Shown here: piece by piece, positions 1 to 7,894 of the stretch
How positions within the stretch are numbered: position 1 is the stretch's first letter
Layout of the letters: each line of letters starts with the position of its first letter
DNA from: PFL25 sp046260155
Lineage (GTDB): Bacteria; Chloroflexota; Anaerolineae; Anaerolineales; UBA4823
Length of the DNA: 64,000 nt
Assembly: GCA_046260155.1 (NCBI GenBank)
Contig: JBJYXV010000054.1
Location: 62,001 to 126,000, forward strand
Direction of reading: 5' to 3'
Position numbers and translations under genes: made by a program
The notes under the pieces: model-generated
Seen by the model: only the letters and a program-made list of their open reading frames with translations
Told to the model about the DNA's origin: nothing
The model's database searches: none

Positions 1-2
1 GC

Positions 3-671
3 CTGCTGCCACCAACCGAGCTCGGTGACAATGGCTACCGCTATTACACTCATGAGAGCCTGCTCCAGCTGCAGCAGATCCTATTCTTCCGGGAGCTTGA
101 TGTACCACTGAACGAGATCGGTATGATCATGCACCATCCGGATTTTAACTTGGAAGCTGCATTGCTTGAGCACAAGGCGCGGCTGCAAAAACAATCCCGG
201 AGATTGGATACCTTAATTGATACCATTGAACGCACTATCGCTAATTTACAAGGAGACAGGAAAATGGAAGAAGTTGAATATTTCGAAGGCTTTGATCAGA
301 GCCAATACGAAGAAGAGGTAAGGCAGCGCTGGGGAGAGACACGCCAGTATGCTGAATCCCGGAAGAAATGGGCCAGTTACTCCAAGCAAGAAAAAGAGGC
401 CATAAAAGCTGAAGGAGGGCGAATCACGACCGCCATGGTCGGTGAAAACCCTGACGCAGCACCAGACGATCCGCAGGTTCAGCAGGCGATTGGTGAATAC
501 TTTTCCTACCTCAATAAGTATTTTTACTCCTGCGATATAGAATTCTTGCGTGGCCTGGCTGACATGTGGGAAGCAGATCCCAGGTTCGCAGTTAACTACG
601 AAAGGATACGCCCGGGTGGGGCAGCCTTTGTGCGTGACGCGGTGCATATTTACTGTGATCGTAACGAGTAA
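3..671 (+). CDS. MerR-family regulator with TipAS domain (5' end outside window)
   Basis: The frame is open from the window edge, so the first residues of the MerR DNA-binding domain are missing. What remains begins LLPPTELGDNGYRYYTHE, the second half of a MerR winged helix, followed by a helical dimerisation stretch (LLEHKARLQKQSRRLDTLID) and then a TipAS-type effector domain over about the last 135 residues. TipAS proteins bind drug-like or hydrophobic ligands and activate transcription by untwisting the promoter spacer. The ligand cannot be read from sequence. The visible part is 222 residues, close to a full TipAL-type protein (about 250). An internal ATG at 123 would give only the effector part, but the upstream frame clearly matches MerR, so I read through it. 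Confidence 0.9.
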   Translation: MLPPTELGDNGYRYYTHESLLQLQQILFFRELDVPLNEIGMIMHHPDFNLEAALLEHKARLQKQSRRLDTLIDTIERTIANLQGDRKMEEVEYFEGFDQSQYEEEVRQRWGETRQYAESRKKWASYSKQEKEAIKAEGGRITTAMVGENPDAAPDDPQVQQAIGEYFSYLNKYFYSCDIEFLRGLADMWEADPRFAVNYERIRPGGAAFVRDAVHIYCDRNE

Positions 672-795
672 AATTTACTTTTCAACATCTTAAGCTACGC
701 TTAAGTTGATTTCTACTCTCCCATAAAGATCAAAGCATCCCTTATTTGCTACACTCCAACCAGATTATTTAAGTAATTTGTCGCAAGGAGTGCTG

Positions 796-1293
796 ATGAT
801 TAAAATAGCAATTTTTGGGCTGCTGGCAGCGGTGCTGCTTTTCTTGGGATTGACTGTTGGAGCGGCATATGCTGCCGAATCTCCATCAAGTACATCAATG
901 AATACAGTTGGACCTTACGAGGGTGTTTTTTCAGGGGTGCTGTACGGGGATAACAATACAAAGGCCCCTATTGCCCTGCAAATGACTCACCGGGATGGGA
1001 TTGTGAGCGGCAGGGTGTACCTGGGTGAAGGTCTCTATGTAAATGCTGGACGATGCGGTGGGACGACTATCCCAGCACTGGCACAGTCCGCCAGCGGTAC
1101 AACCCTGGCCAACGACCCCAGTAAACTGTCTGTTATCACCAGTTTCAACCTGGCAGGTTTCAATATCGGTGTGGACCTCAACAGCAGTCTATCCGCAGAT
1201 GGCGATACCCTCAATGTAAACACATCCATCGACCTGCCCTGGCTCTGTGGGCGTGATCCATCCTACTCAGGTACGCTGTACAGAATCCATTAA
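796..1293 (+). CDS. Small secreted protein of unknown function
   Basis: 165 residues. The start ATG at 796 is chosen because AAGGAG (785-790) lies 5 bases upstream; an in-frame TTG at 778 lies before this ribosome site. The N terminus is a clear signal peptide: MIKIAIFG, then a Leu/Ala/Val-rich core, ending at AYA-AE, a good signal peptidase I site near residue 25. The mature part is rich in Ser, Thr, Gly and Asn and reads like a small beta-rich extracytoplasmic domain. Two Cys (CGG near residue 82, LCG near 151) could form a disulfide. I do not recognise a family. It stands alone between the MerR gene and the DinB-like gene. Confidence 0.7.
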   Translation: MIKIAIFGLLAAVLLFLGLTVGAAYAAESPSSTSMNTVGPYEGVFSGVLYGDNNTKAPIALQMTHRDGIVSGRVYLGEGLYVNAGRCGGTTIPALAQSASGTTLANDPSKLSVITSFNLAGFNIGVDLNSSLSADGDTLNVNTSIDLPWLCGRDPSYSGTLYRIH

Positions 1294-1586
1294 TTATTAT
1301 CGGTACCGAGAAACTTGTCTGATTTGGAGGTGGGATGGTCTCACCTCCGGAACTGATTCCTGGTGCCTGCCGGTGTGCCCGATCTCGCCACCCTTTTGTA
1401 CTATCAACTGCATCCTTCACCTCTTCTGCAGTGAGCCTGAATTTCCATTACATTTCTTTCCCAGATTTTCCGACCGAGATCATCCCATTCATAGGGGTGG
1501 GATCATTTACCATGCCTGTGATAAAACTGGGTGATTCTTGTCGATCCTATTCTGTAGAAAAATTGGGCGAAAAATGAAGTATCATC
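1294..1586. other. Intergenic stretch with one strong hairpin
   Basis: About 290 bases without a convincing gene. It contains an inverted repeat at 1326-1348 (GGAGGTGGGA, loop TGG, TCTCACCTCC; 10 pairs, one of them G-U). No T-run follows, so it is not an obvious intrinsic terminator. Short open frames here have no ribosome site and no recognisable content. Confidence 0.5.
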
Positions 1587-2324
1587 TTGAATAAATTATT
1601 TCTTCAGTCACTGACACTTGAACCTCCCGGAGAATTCTACTTGAAAGAAGGACTTGAAGCGAATCGCAAAATTTGCCAGAAACAGCAGACCGAGCTGCGC
1701 CATAGATTACTCAGTGAGGGAAAACACCAGTCTGCAGTTCAGCTGTTCTTCAAGCAGCATGCCATGCTGCATTCTGCAAGTATGGCACAATCCGAGCACT
1801 TTTCCCTCGAAGACGAGGTCTTTGAAAACCTAAGCGAGGATAAAGCTCGCCTGATCCCACGCACCAGTGAGAACTCTATCGTCTGGAACATCTGGCATAT
1901 CGCCCGCATCGAAGATGTAACTATGAATATGCTGGTGGCCGGAAGAGAACAGGTTTTCACTGAGGGAGAATGGCAGACTGTGCTTGGGATAGAGAATCGG
2001 GACACAGGAAACGCAATGCCTGCTGAATTAATCATCCGGCTCAGCCAGAATATTGTGATCCCCGCCCTGCGCGCCTACCGGGTTGCTGTAGGGCGCAGGA
2101 CAGGCGAGATCGTTATGCAATTGCCACCAGCGAACTTGAAAGATAAGGTTGATCCTGCTCGCCTGGTAAAGGTCCAAAGTTCAGGAGCGGTGATCCCTGC
2201 TGCAAGCGGATTGATTGAGTACTGGCGTAAGCGTACTATCGCCGGTCTGCTGCTGATGCCTGCCACCCGCCATAATCTGATCCACCTGAATGAATGTCTG
2301 CGTCTGAAAGAAAAGAAGAGCTGA
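1587..2324 (+). CDS. DinB-like (DinB/YfiT superfamily) protein
   Basis: 245 residues. The core resembles the DinB four-helix bundle, with His residues at the expected points: QHAMLHS near 58-63, NIWHIARIED near 107 and RHNLIHLNE near the C terminus. In the superfamily such a His triad binds a divalent metal, and members act in thiol-dependent transfer or detoxification reactions. The specific substrate is unknown. The start is uncertain. TTG at 1587 is the first start in frame but has no good ribosome site, and the first 45 residues precede the DinB-like region. A CYTH gene follows 24 bases downstream on the same strand, so the two may be cotranscribed. Confidence 0.7.
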   Translation: MNKLFLQSLTLEPPGEFYLKEGLEANRKICQKQQTELRHRLLSEGKHQSAVQLFFKQHAMLHSASMAQSEHFSLEDEVFENLSEDKARLIPRTSENSIVWNIWHIARIEDVTMNMLVAGREQVFTEGEWQTVLGIENRDTGNAMPAELIIRLSQNIVIPALRAYRVAVGRRTGEIVMQLPPANLKDKVDPARLVKVQSSGAVIPAASGLIEYWRKRTIAGLLLMPATRHNLIHLNECLRLKEKKS

Positions 2325-2348
2325 ATACGTTCAAAGGAACTCCCCCCA

Positions 2349-2903
2349 GTGTTCTTTAATGATCCCAATAATACACTTAAGTATGCGAAAATCGAGCAGG
2401 AACGTCGCTTCCTATTAAGATCGATACCTGAAGATATGCCCGGTGACGAAGATTTCATCCGCATCGTCGATTGCTATATCACTGGAACAAGATTGAGATT
2501 ACGCCGAATGGAATCTCCCCGAGGGGACGCACTGGTCTTTAAACTGGGGCAAAAATATCGCCCACCTGATTTCAAAGATCACCAAACAATTATGACCAAC
2601 TTGTACCTAAACAAAACCGAGTACAAAGTATTGGAAGCTCTGGGAGGATTAACTCTCGCCAAACGGCGCTATCCATATATACGCGGCGAATACCAATATG
2701 CGATTGATGTGTTTGAGAATACCTTGTCAGGGTTGATTACGGCGGAAATCGAAGGAGTCTCCGTTGTAGATTTGACCGCCATCCCGGTCCCTGGCTTTGC
2801 CATTAAAGAAGTAACGGGCAACCCTGCTTTCAATGGCGCAAACCTGGCTGGTCTGACTGGAGTTGGGCTCAATAAAATCCTTTCCGCACACGGCATCAAA
2901 TGA
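2349..2903 (+). CDS. CYTH-domain protein (putative inorganic/organic triphosphate hydrolase)
   Basis: 184 residues. The signature is at the N terminus: KIEQERRFLL (residues 14-23), a variant of the ExExK motif of the CYTH triphosphate tunnel family, followed by TGTRLRLRR and FKLGQKY, basic strands that normally line the tunnel, and AEIEGVSV later on. The family covers adenylate cyclase type IV, thiamine triphosphatase and tripolyphosphatases. A short, single-domain bacterial member is most often a polyphosphate or nucleoside triphosphate hydrolase, but the substrate cannot be fixed here. GTG at 2349 is supported by AAGGAA 9 bases upstream. Confidence 0.8.
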   Translation: MFFNDPNNTLKYAKIEQERRFLLRSIPEDMPGDEDFIRIVDCYITGTRLRLRRMESPRGDALVFKLGQKYRPPDFKDHQTIMTNLYLNKTEYKVLEALGGLTLAKRRYPYIRGEYQYAIDVFENTLSGLITAEIEGVSVVDLTAIPVPGFAIKEVTGNPAFNGANLAGLTGVGLNKILSAHGIK

Positions 2904-3514
2904 AATCAACCATCCAATGCGTTTTTCGATATATCCAACACCAGCAATTCTCCGACCCTAGGGACTTGTTTTGGCAGTGGAGTTTTCGCCATGAAATACT
3001 TTTAACGTTGCAAGGAAACTAAGGAATGAGATTCCAGGTACTAGATAGTTTCCAGGAAATCGTTTCAATTCCCATCGCTGACATATGGACCAAATGTACT
3101 GCCGGTTTGGAACATTCGGGCAGCATGCTGCAAACCTGATGTTTGCTCCTTGTTGAAAAGTAGATTTATTCAAATCCCTCAACCACCTTTTTTCTTGTGC
3201 ACCTGTTTCATATTCTTTGCTGAGCAGTTTATTGGATAATCTCCAATAATTATTTTACGCCCTATCAGATTTGACAGCAAAATTCCAGGTAGAGCATTGA
3301 TCCCTTGCATAACCGTCACTGATGATTTCAAGTTTTCTGCATATAATAATTTGAAAGGCATGCTGCCAGTATGATTAATAAATGATGCGTAAAATTCGCG
3401 TAAAAACGATATTATCTGCGTCTTTGTCCGTAACAAAATCCAGAATTGATCGTTTTCTAATTCACAAACGATCTTTGCGAAAGATCAGCTTAGTGGAGGC
3501 TTATAAATTCATAA
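2904..3514. other. Long intergenic region, no supported gene
   Basis: About 610 bases, more AT-rich than the flanks. Two short minus-strand frames (2958-3182 and 3179-3436) have no ribosome sites, no recognised motif and irregular composition; I do not call them. I see no repeats or terminator. It may hold the promoter for the small gene at 3515 or decayed coding DNA. Confidence 0.4.
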
Positions 3515-3781
3515 ATGGCGAATGTAATGGGTGGGACTATGCAATCTTCAGAGTATTTTGTCTGGAAAAGACCGATAGTTGATGAATCGTTTCGAGTGGT
3601 TCGCAGGGAAGTACATTCCCGCACTCATAAAGGATACCCAATCTCTTATGTATTGAAATCAATACCAGTGGCGTTTGAAACTTGGGATAAAGCGCAGTTT
3701 GTTGCCAATAAATTAAATTTGGAACTGCTGCAGGGAAAACTGCAAGATTGGCCAGAAGAAGATATCCAGGACATCGATTAA
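3515..3781 (+). CDS. Small hypothetical protein
   Basis: 88 residues, not recognised. The sequence is soluble and charged, with no signal peptide or membrane segment. It starts with MANVMGGTMQSSEYFVWKRP and ends acidic (PEEDIQDID). Three in-frame ATGs (3515, 3527, 3539) compete; the last follows a G-rich GGGTGGG stretch that could serve as ribosome site, so the protein may be 80 residues. The strongest argument that it is real is the intrinsic terminator that begins 7 bases after the stop codon. Codon use looks like that of neighbouring genes. Confidence 0.55.
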   Translation: MANVMGGTMQSSEYFVWKRPIVDESFRVVRREVHSRTHKGYPISYVLKSIPVAFETWDKAQFVANKLNLELLQGKLQDWPEEDIQDID

Positions 3782-3787
3782 CTCACA

Positions 3788-3811
3788 AACCCGGCAAGAG
3801 CCGGGTTTTTT
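3788..3811 (+). terminator. Intrinsic terminator after small hypothetical gene
   Basis: AACCCGGC (3788-3795), loop AAGA, GCCGGGTT (3800-3807), followed by T's to 3811. An 8-bp perfect stem with a tetraloop and U-run, directly behind the stop at 3781. Confidence 0.85.
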
Positions 3812-4410
3812 GAATCTGAAGATTACTTATTTCACTTAGCCGCCGTAGATTTCGGAAATTCAAAACCAACCAAGATTACAAAGACTTTCATCATTCTGCT
3901 TAATGTCGAACACCATATCAAACTCTGCCCAGACTGCCGGGCAGAGTTTGAGGCTCTCCTGCGCATATTAGAAACATCTCCGGTTCAATCCCTACCGGTA
4001 TGAAAATTTTAATCCAGTAAAGGTTGAAGCAGAAAGATTTTCTATTCTTGGAAGAAAAGCACGATTAAATTGACAGAAATACTTGATTTCACCCCTCACG
4101 ATTTGATTTAGAGTCGTATGTGAAACCATCTGTCGCTAGGTTTTTTCCCTCTGGGGCTGATACATTAACCAGAGAAATTGAGGGGTTGTTTCTAAACTAT
4201 AATATAGGAAATAATTAAATGAGGCCATTGGCGCCTCAGGATATCTCGCCAAGGCATGGAAACCTGCTAGTCCTCTTTGATAACAATTATCGTTCCCAAG
4301 AATTTCATTAACCCCATGGCGACCAGGAGAAAAAATCATGCTCTGGAGACGCATCCTGGACAGGTGACCAGGTCAGTGGGCAGCGGGTTGTCCCCTACAT
4401 TCGTGCTTCA
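3812..4410. other. Intergenic region with possible zinc-finger gene remnant and hairpin
   Basis: About 600 bases without a full gene. A short plus-strand frame ending at TGA 4001-4003 reads HHIKLCPDCRAEFEALLRIL near 3911-3970, which looks like the Cys-x2-Cys end of an anti-sigma-type zinc-binding segment, but I find no start codon or upstream domain. The same spot forms a 13-bp perfect inverted repeat (3918-3930 with 3939-3951, 8-base loop). Nothing else is supported. Confidence 0.35.
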
Positions 4411-4440
4411 TTGTCTACCAGTCAACAAACCTGATACAAT
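4411..4440 (+). promoter_or_regulatory. Putative sigma-70-type promoter for CBM48 gene
   Basis: TTGTCT (4411-4416), 18-base spacer, TACAAT (4435-4440). Predicted start near 4447 would leave a leader of about 75 bases before the ATG at 4521. Confidence 0.5.
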
Positions 4441-4520
4441 GCGGTTTTTCCTGTATCCGTGCTCTCATATCTGAGAACCAGTGAGCGTATTGTAGAAACA
4501 TTTATTCTGGAGAGTAGAAA

Positions 4521-4826
4521 ATGCCAAAAAAAGAATATACTAAAACTGGACGCTCGTGCCGGGTGACATTCGAGCTGCCTGCTGAGATCAATGCCCAAAA
4601 AGCATATTTATGTGGAGATTTCAACGATTGGAGCCGGACCTCCCACCCAATGAAGCGCCGTAGAGACGGCAGCTTCGCCTTGACCATTTCCCTGAAACCG
4701 GGACAGCAATACCGTTATAAGTTTTTTCTGGATGGTGAACGCTGGGAAAATGACTGGGCCGGTGAAGAGTACCTGCCGAACGAATATGGCGGTGAGGATT
4801 CGGTAGTGAGCATAGAAGGTGGTTGA
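4521..4826 (+). CDS. CBM48-type glycogen-binding domain protein
   Basis: 101 residues, a stand-alone early-set/CBM48 immunoglobulin-like domain of the kind found in isoamylases, branching enzymes and AMPK beta subunits. Diagnostic stretches are VTFELPAE, AYLCGDFNDWS (the GDFNxW core that contacts alpha-glucan), MKRRRDGSFALTISLKPGQQYRYKFFLDG and W..D. It has no catalytic module, so it probably binds alpha-glucan or another protein rather than acting as an enzyme. GGAGAG upstream of ATG 4521 supports the start. It lies upstream of glucokinase on the same strand, which fits a carbohydrate theme, but the 345-base gap argues against tight cotranscription. Confidence 0.85.
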   Translation: MPKKEYTKTGRSCRVTFELPAEINAQKAYLCGDFNDWSRTSHPMKRRRDGSFALTISLKPGQQYRYKFFLDGERWENDWAGEEYLPNEYGGEDSVVSIEGG

Positions 4827-5171
4827 TCCAGACACACCTGCTCTTTCTTTTATATTGCGAATCTCAGAAAATCAATTAAATGAGATCTCATCAACCTGGA
4901 ACCAGGGCTGTATTTCCCTGCAGGTGTTCCTGCGCCACCCCAAAGGTAGTTATTATCCACTTCGAATATCCAGCCCCGGCACGGCAATAGAGAATCCCGC
5001 TGCTCGACCAAAGATCGAAGAAATTCTGCATATTTCGGATGGAATCAGAGCTTCAAGATCGATGGTAGGGGCTTCGCAAATCATGGATCTGGTTTGAGCC
5101 TCTTGCCTGATAAAATATATTAAATCCAGCAGCGATATAATGGCTGAAGATAATTTTGAGAGGTAAAAAGC
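4827..5171. other. Intergenic region upstream of glucokinase
   Basis: 345 bases. An open frame (4819-5097) overlaps the end of the CBM48 gene but has no recognised content and is not called. TATAAT at 5136-5141 could be the -10 of a glucokinase promoter (no good -35 at normal spacing). GAGAGG near 5158 is the ribosome site for the gene at 5172. Confidence 0.4.
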
Positions 5172-6179
5172 ATGCAAAAGAGATATCTCGCCGGGGATAT
5201 CGGGGGTACAAAAACCAGGATCGGTCTCTTTTCACCTGAGGGGAAAACCTGTCACCCGCTGGAGGGCAAGACCTTCTTCAGCCAAGACTATCCTTCACTT
5301 GAGGATATTTTGCATGATTATTTAAAAGATAAACCCTACCAGCTATCTGGCGCTAGTTTTGGAATCGCAGGCCCGATCATTGGTGAAAAGGCCAGGGTCA
5401 CTAACCTGGAATGGACGGTTGATAAAGCCTCTCTGCACAACCTGTTGGGGGGTATCCCGGTTAATTTGCTGAATGATCTGCACGCTATCTCTGCCGCTGT
5501 CCCCTACTTGAGTCCAAACGAATTAGAAATATTGATATCAGGTGAACCGAATCCGCAAGGTGCAATCGGCGTGATCGCTCCGGGTACTGGATTGGGAGAA
5601 GGATTCCTGATCTGGAATGGGGATCGCTACCAGGCATATCCATCGGAGGGTGGTCACACCAGCTTCGGGCCGGAGACATCAATCCAGCTGGAACTACTCA
5701 ATTATCTGGATACAAGCTACGATCACGTCAGCTATGAAAGGGTATGCTCCGGTATTGGTATCCCAAATCTATACTCCTTCCTGCGCGCAGAGAAAGGTCT
5801 GGATGAACCGCAATGGTTGAGAGCCCGGCTTGATGAAGCAGATGATCCTGCACCTGTCATCAGCCAGGCAGCACTGGATAACACAGCCGAGATCTGCGTT
5901 CAGACGATGCAGCTTTTTGTTTCCATCCTTGGCAGCGAAGCAGGTAACCTGGCTTTGAAAATTCTCGCCACAGGTGGAATTTATCTTGGAGGCGGTATCC
6001 CGAGACGGATCATGCCTTTGCTGCGCGGAGACACTTTTCGGAAAGGCTTTCTGGACAAGGGACGCTTCACCGAAATGCTTACCGAGGTGCCGGTGTATGT
6101 AATCACTCACCCGGACGCCGGTGTATTTGGTGCTGCCTGCTACGGTCTCCAGAGTTTGAATATCCCAGCTGTTGGATAA
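5172..6179 (+). CDS. glk: Glucokinase (ROK-unrelated, bacterial Glk family)
   Basis: 335 residues, usual Glk length. It phosphorylates glucose with ATP to glucose-6-phosphate in the cytoplasm. Visible motifs: phosphate-binding DIGGTKTR (9-16), FGIAGPI, NDLHAISAA (the catalytic Asp region), APGTGLGEG (adenosine side), SEGGHTSF (sugar contact) and ATGGIYLGGGI near the C terminus. The lack of the ROK zinc Cys motif and the proteobacterial-type SEGGH place it in the Glk rather than ROK family. Its product feeds the glucose-6-phosphate isomerase and dehydrogenase encoded at 38.7-43.6 kb. It is monocistronic and ends in a bidirectional terminator. Confidence 0.93.
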   Translation: MQKRYLAGDIGGTKTRIGLFSPEGKTCHPLEGKTFFSQDYPSLEDILHDYLKDKPYQLSGASFGIAGPIIGEKARVTNLEWTVDKASLHNLLGGIPVNLLNDLHAISAAVPYLSPNELEILISGEPNPQGAIGVIAPGTGLGEGFLIWNGDRYQAYPSEGGHTSFGPETSIQLELLNYLDTSYDHVSYERVCSGIGIPNLYSFLRAEKGLDEPQWLRARLDEADDPAPVISQAALDNTAEICVQTMQLFVSILGSEAGNLALKILATGGIYLGGGIPRRIMPLLRGDTFRKGFLDKGRFTEMLTEVPVYVITHPDAGVFGAACYGLQSLNIPAVG

Positions 6180-6260
6180 ATTAAGCACCAAAATGAAATC
6201 TTGCATATCCTCGTCATTGCATTAAAAAACGCGCAATAATTCGCCAGCCATCCACAAGGA

Positions 6261-6284
6261 AAAACCGGGCAGCTGCCCGGTTTT
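6261..6284. terminator. Bidirectional intrinsic terminator between glk and the HAAS gene
   Basis: A perfect 24-base palindrome, AAAACCGGGCAG/CTGCCCGGTTTT, with A's on one side and T's on the other, between the convergent genes ending at 6179 and 6315. It can terminate transcription in both directions. Confidence 0.88.
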
Positions 6285-6314
6285 GGTTAGGTTTTGATTT
6301 TGCCGCCTGAGAGA

Positions 6315-7334
6315 CTATTTTTTATCTTTGAGCGGCAAGGTGATCGTGGGGGCAGGTGTGATCTGTCGTTTGAGCAGCTGGTAAACCATTTTTACCGTAT
6401 CAACCGATATCACGATCATGGCGATAGCGAATGCCAGGCGGAAAGCGTGCATGCTAAGTACAAGTACCGATTGCTGATCGATTGACCCTTCAGACAGGGT
6501 AAATAAAAAGCCTCCCACACCCTGCTCGACTAACCAGGCTTGATGAGCAGTAATCAAAACATACAAAACGTAGATACCAAATAGATTGATTGCGATTTTC
6601 GCCAGGCGGGTGACCATCTCCCACCGGCCGCGCCAGAGCAAGATCACGTCCAGGGCAATACCCAATAAAACCGAAAGCATGATCAGCGGAATATAAGTGC
6701 CAATCACTGGATTGAGGATAATTTCAGTCCCCGGGCTGACGATCACCCCGATTTTATCTGGTAGAAAGAGCAGAATGGCGAGAACAACCAGGCTGAACGT
6801 GATCTCCACCACAAATCCGGTGCGGCTGACGGTATCCCGTGGTTCAATCTCAGGCAGCTCACGTGGATCCCATTCTTCATCCTTCTCATCAGGCTTGATA
6901 TCAAAACGCTGCAAGACGGCAAACACAATCACAATGATACCGAAAGTGGTAAAGACACTGCCGATCATTTCTGAGAAGATATCCAGCACGGACAAAAAGG
7001 TCAAAACTTCCTGATCGAAAATTACCGCGACACCCAATAAAACCAGCTGCACGATCACGAATACGATCAAGGCGATGGCTACCACCATGCGAAACAAAGG
7101 AAACAGGCTCGGACCGATCAGATACTGGCCCTGCGGCCAATAAGAGGCCGCCACCTTGTTAGGTGGTCCAAATTCCTTCAATAATTTAATTTCATCCTCC
7201 TGGCTGGGCTCACCATCGACCCGAGCCTCGAGCGTGTCTACCAGGGTGGATTTCAGCTCAACCTGGATATCTGCCCGGTTTTTACGGGGCAGCTGGCGAC
7301 CGACTTCATATACATAACGTTCAATAAGATCCAT
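6315..7334 (-). CDS. HAAS-domain integral membrane protein
   Basis: 339 residues. The first 65 residues form the small helical HAAS domain (MDLIERYVYEVGRQLPRKNRADIQVELKS style, ending LLKEFGPPNKVA), which in this family sits in front of a membrane region. About six to seven hydrophobic helices follow, at roughly residues 82-108, 118-143, 173-192, 212-235, 245-265 and 295-320, with a charged cytoplasmic loop (KPDEKDEEWDPRELPEIEPRD) between. The function is not established; such proteins are nearly always encoded with a PadR repressor, as here. AAGGAG, lying at the end of the PadR gene, precedes the ATG, so the pair is one transcript with probable translational coupling. Confidence 0.8.
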   Translation of the reverse strand: MDLIERYVYEVGRQLPRKNRADIQVELKSTLVDTLEARVDGEPSQEDEIKLLKEFGPPNKVAASYWPQGQYLIGPSLFPLFRMVVAIALIVFVIVQLVLLGVAVIFDQEVLTFLSVLDIFSEMIGSVFTTFGIIVIVFAVLQRFDIKPDEKDEEWDPRELPEIEPRDTVSRTGFVVEITFSLVVLAILLFLPDKIGVIVSPGTEIILNPVIGTYIPLIMLSVLLGIALDVILLWRGRWEMVTRLAKIAINLFGIYVLYVLITAHQAWLVEQGVGGFLFTLSEGSIDQQSVLVLSMHAFRLAFAIAMIVISVDTVKMVYQLLKRQITPAPTITLPLKDKK

Positions 7335-7337
7335 CTT

Positions 7338-7688
7338 CTACTCCTTAGATTCCATCAATAAACCTTCCATGACATTAACCATGGCTTGCCATTCATCGAC
7401 CAGTAATTGCCGTAATTTTTCTCCCGTGGGGCTGATTTGATAGTAGCGGCGCGGTCGGGGCCCTTCGACATTCCACTCGCTCTCCAACAGTCCTTGTTCT
7501 TCCAATCGGCGTAGCAATGGATACAAGGTCCCCTGATCGATCTCAAGACCTCGCTTCGACAATTCGTCGATCAAGGCATAACCGTACATTGCTTCATCCA
7601 GCTGGCTGAGAGTCGCCAGCACGAGGATGCCACGGCGCAGCTCCTGGGTTAGTTTCTCGTGTATTACTGAAGTTTCATCCTTTATCAT
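7338..7688 (-). CDS. PadR-family transcriptional regulator
   Basis: 116 residues, typical of small PadR proteins. The winged helix spans ELRRGILVLATLSQLDEAMYGY, IDQGTLYPLLRRLEEQGLLES and RRYYQISPTGEKL, the last being the wing with the family's RxYY-x-(I/L)T-x-xG pattern; a C-terminal dimerisation helix follows. It probably represses its own operon with the HAAS membrane protein gene, which starts 3 bases after its stop. The ATG is 7 bases behind a perfect -10 hexamer and has no ribosome site upstream, so the message is likely leaderless. Confidence 0.92.
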   Translation of the reverse strand: MIKDETSVIHEKLTQELRRGILVLATLSQLDEAMYGYALIDELSKRGLEIDQGTLYPLLRRLEEQGLLESEWNVEGPRPRRYYQISPTGEKLRQLLVDEWQAMVNVMEGLLMESKE

Positions 7689-7695
7689 GTTTCAC

Positions 7696-7725
7696 ATTAT
7701 ACTATGTATAACATAGTATTGTCAA
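7696..7725 (-). promoter_or_regulatory. Promoter with PadR operator in the spacer
   Basis: On the minus strand: TTGACA (7725-7720), an 18-base spacer, TATAAT (7701-7696), then GTGAAAC and the ATG at 7688. A 21-bp perfect palindrome, ATACTATGT-TAT-ACATAGTAT (7699-7719), fills the spacer and runs into the -10. ATGT/ACAT half sites are the known PadR recognition pattern, so this is very likely the autoregulatory operator. The +1 falls on or beside the A of the start codon. Confidence 0.88.
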
Positions 7726-7894
7726 GTACTTATTATATAGATTATTAGAATATTATTTTCAATCTGGGATTTAGAGTCTGCCCAATGAGTGGTTCCGGGT
7801 GAAAATACAATCCCCCTGAATACGGAGACCGCTTCAGGATCGATTGCCTCGAAATTGGGCCAAAAGAGAAAATGGAGAGCGGTAACTGGCCAAA

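Noticed and set aside
1247..1577. Plus-strand frames downstream of the secreted protein
   Set aside because: They overlap or follow the real gene in another frame, with no ribosome site and odd composition.
2958..3436. Two minus-strand frames of 74 and 85 codons
   Set aside because: AT-rich, no ribosome sites, no recognisable protein features; more likely chance frames.
4136..4474. Short opposing frames in the region before the CBM48 gene
   Set aside because: No recognisable content; the region carries a promoter instead.
4819..5097. Open frame of 92 codons overlapping the end of the CBM48 gene
   Set aside because: No ribosome site, no recognisable motif, and composition unlike the flanking genes. 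Left as intergenic.
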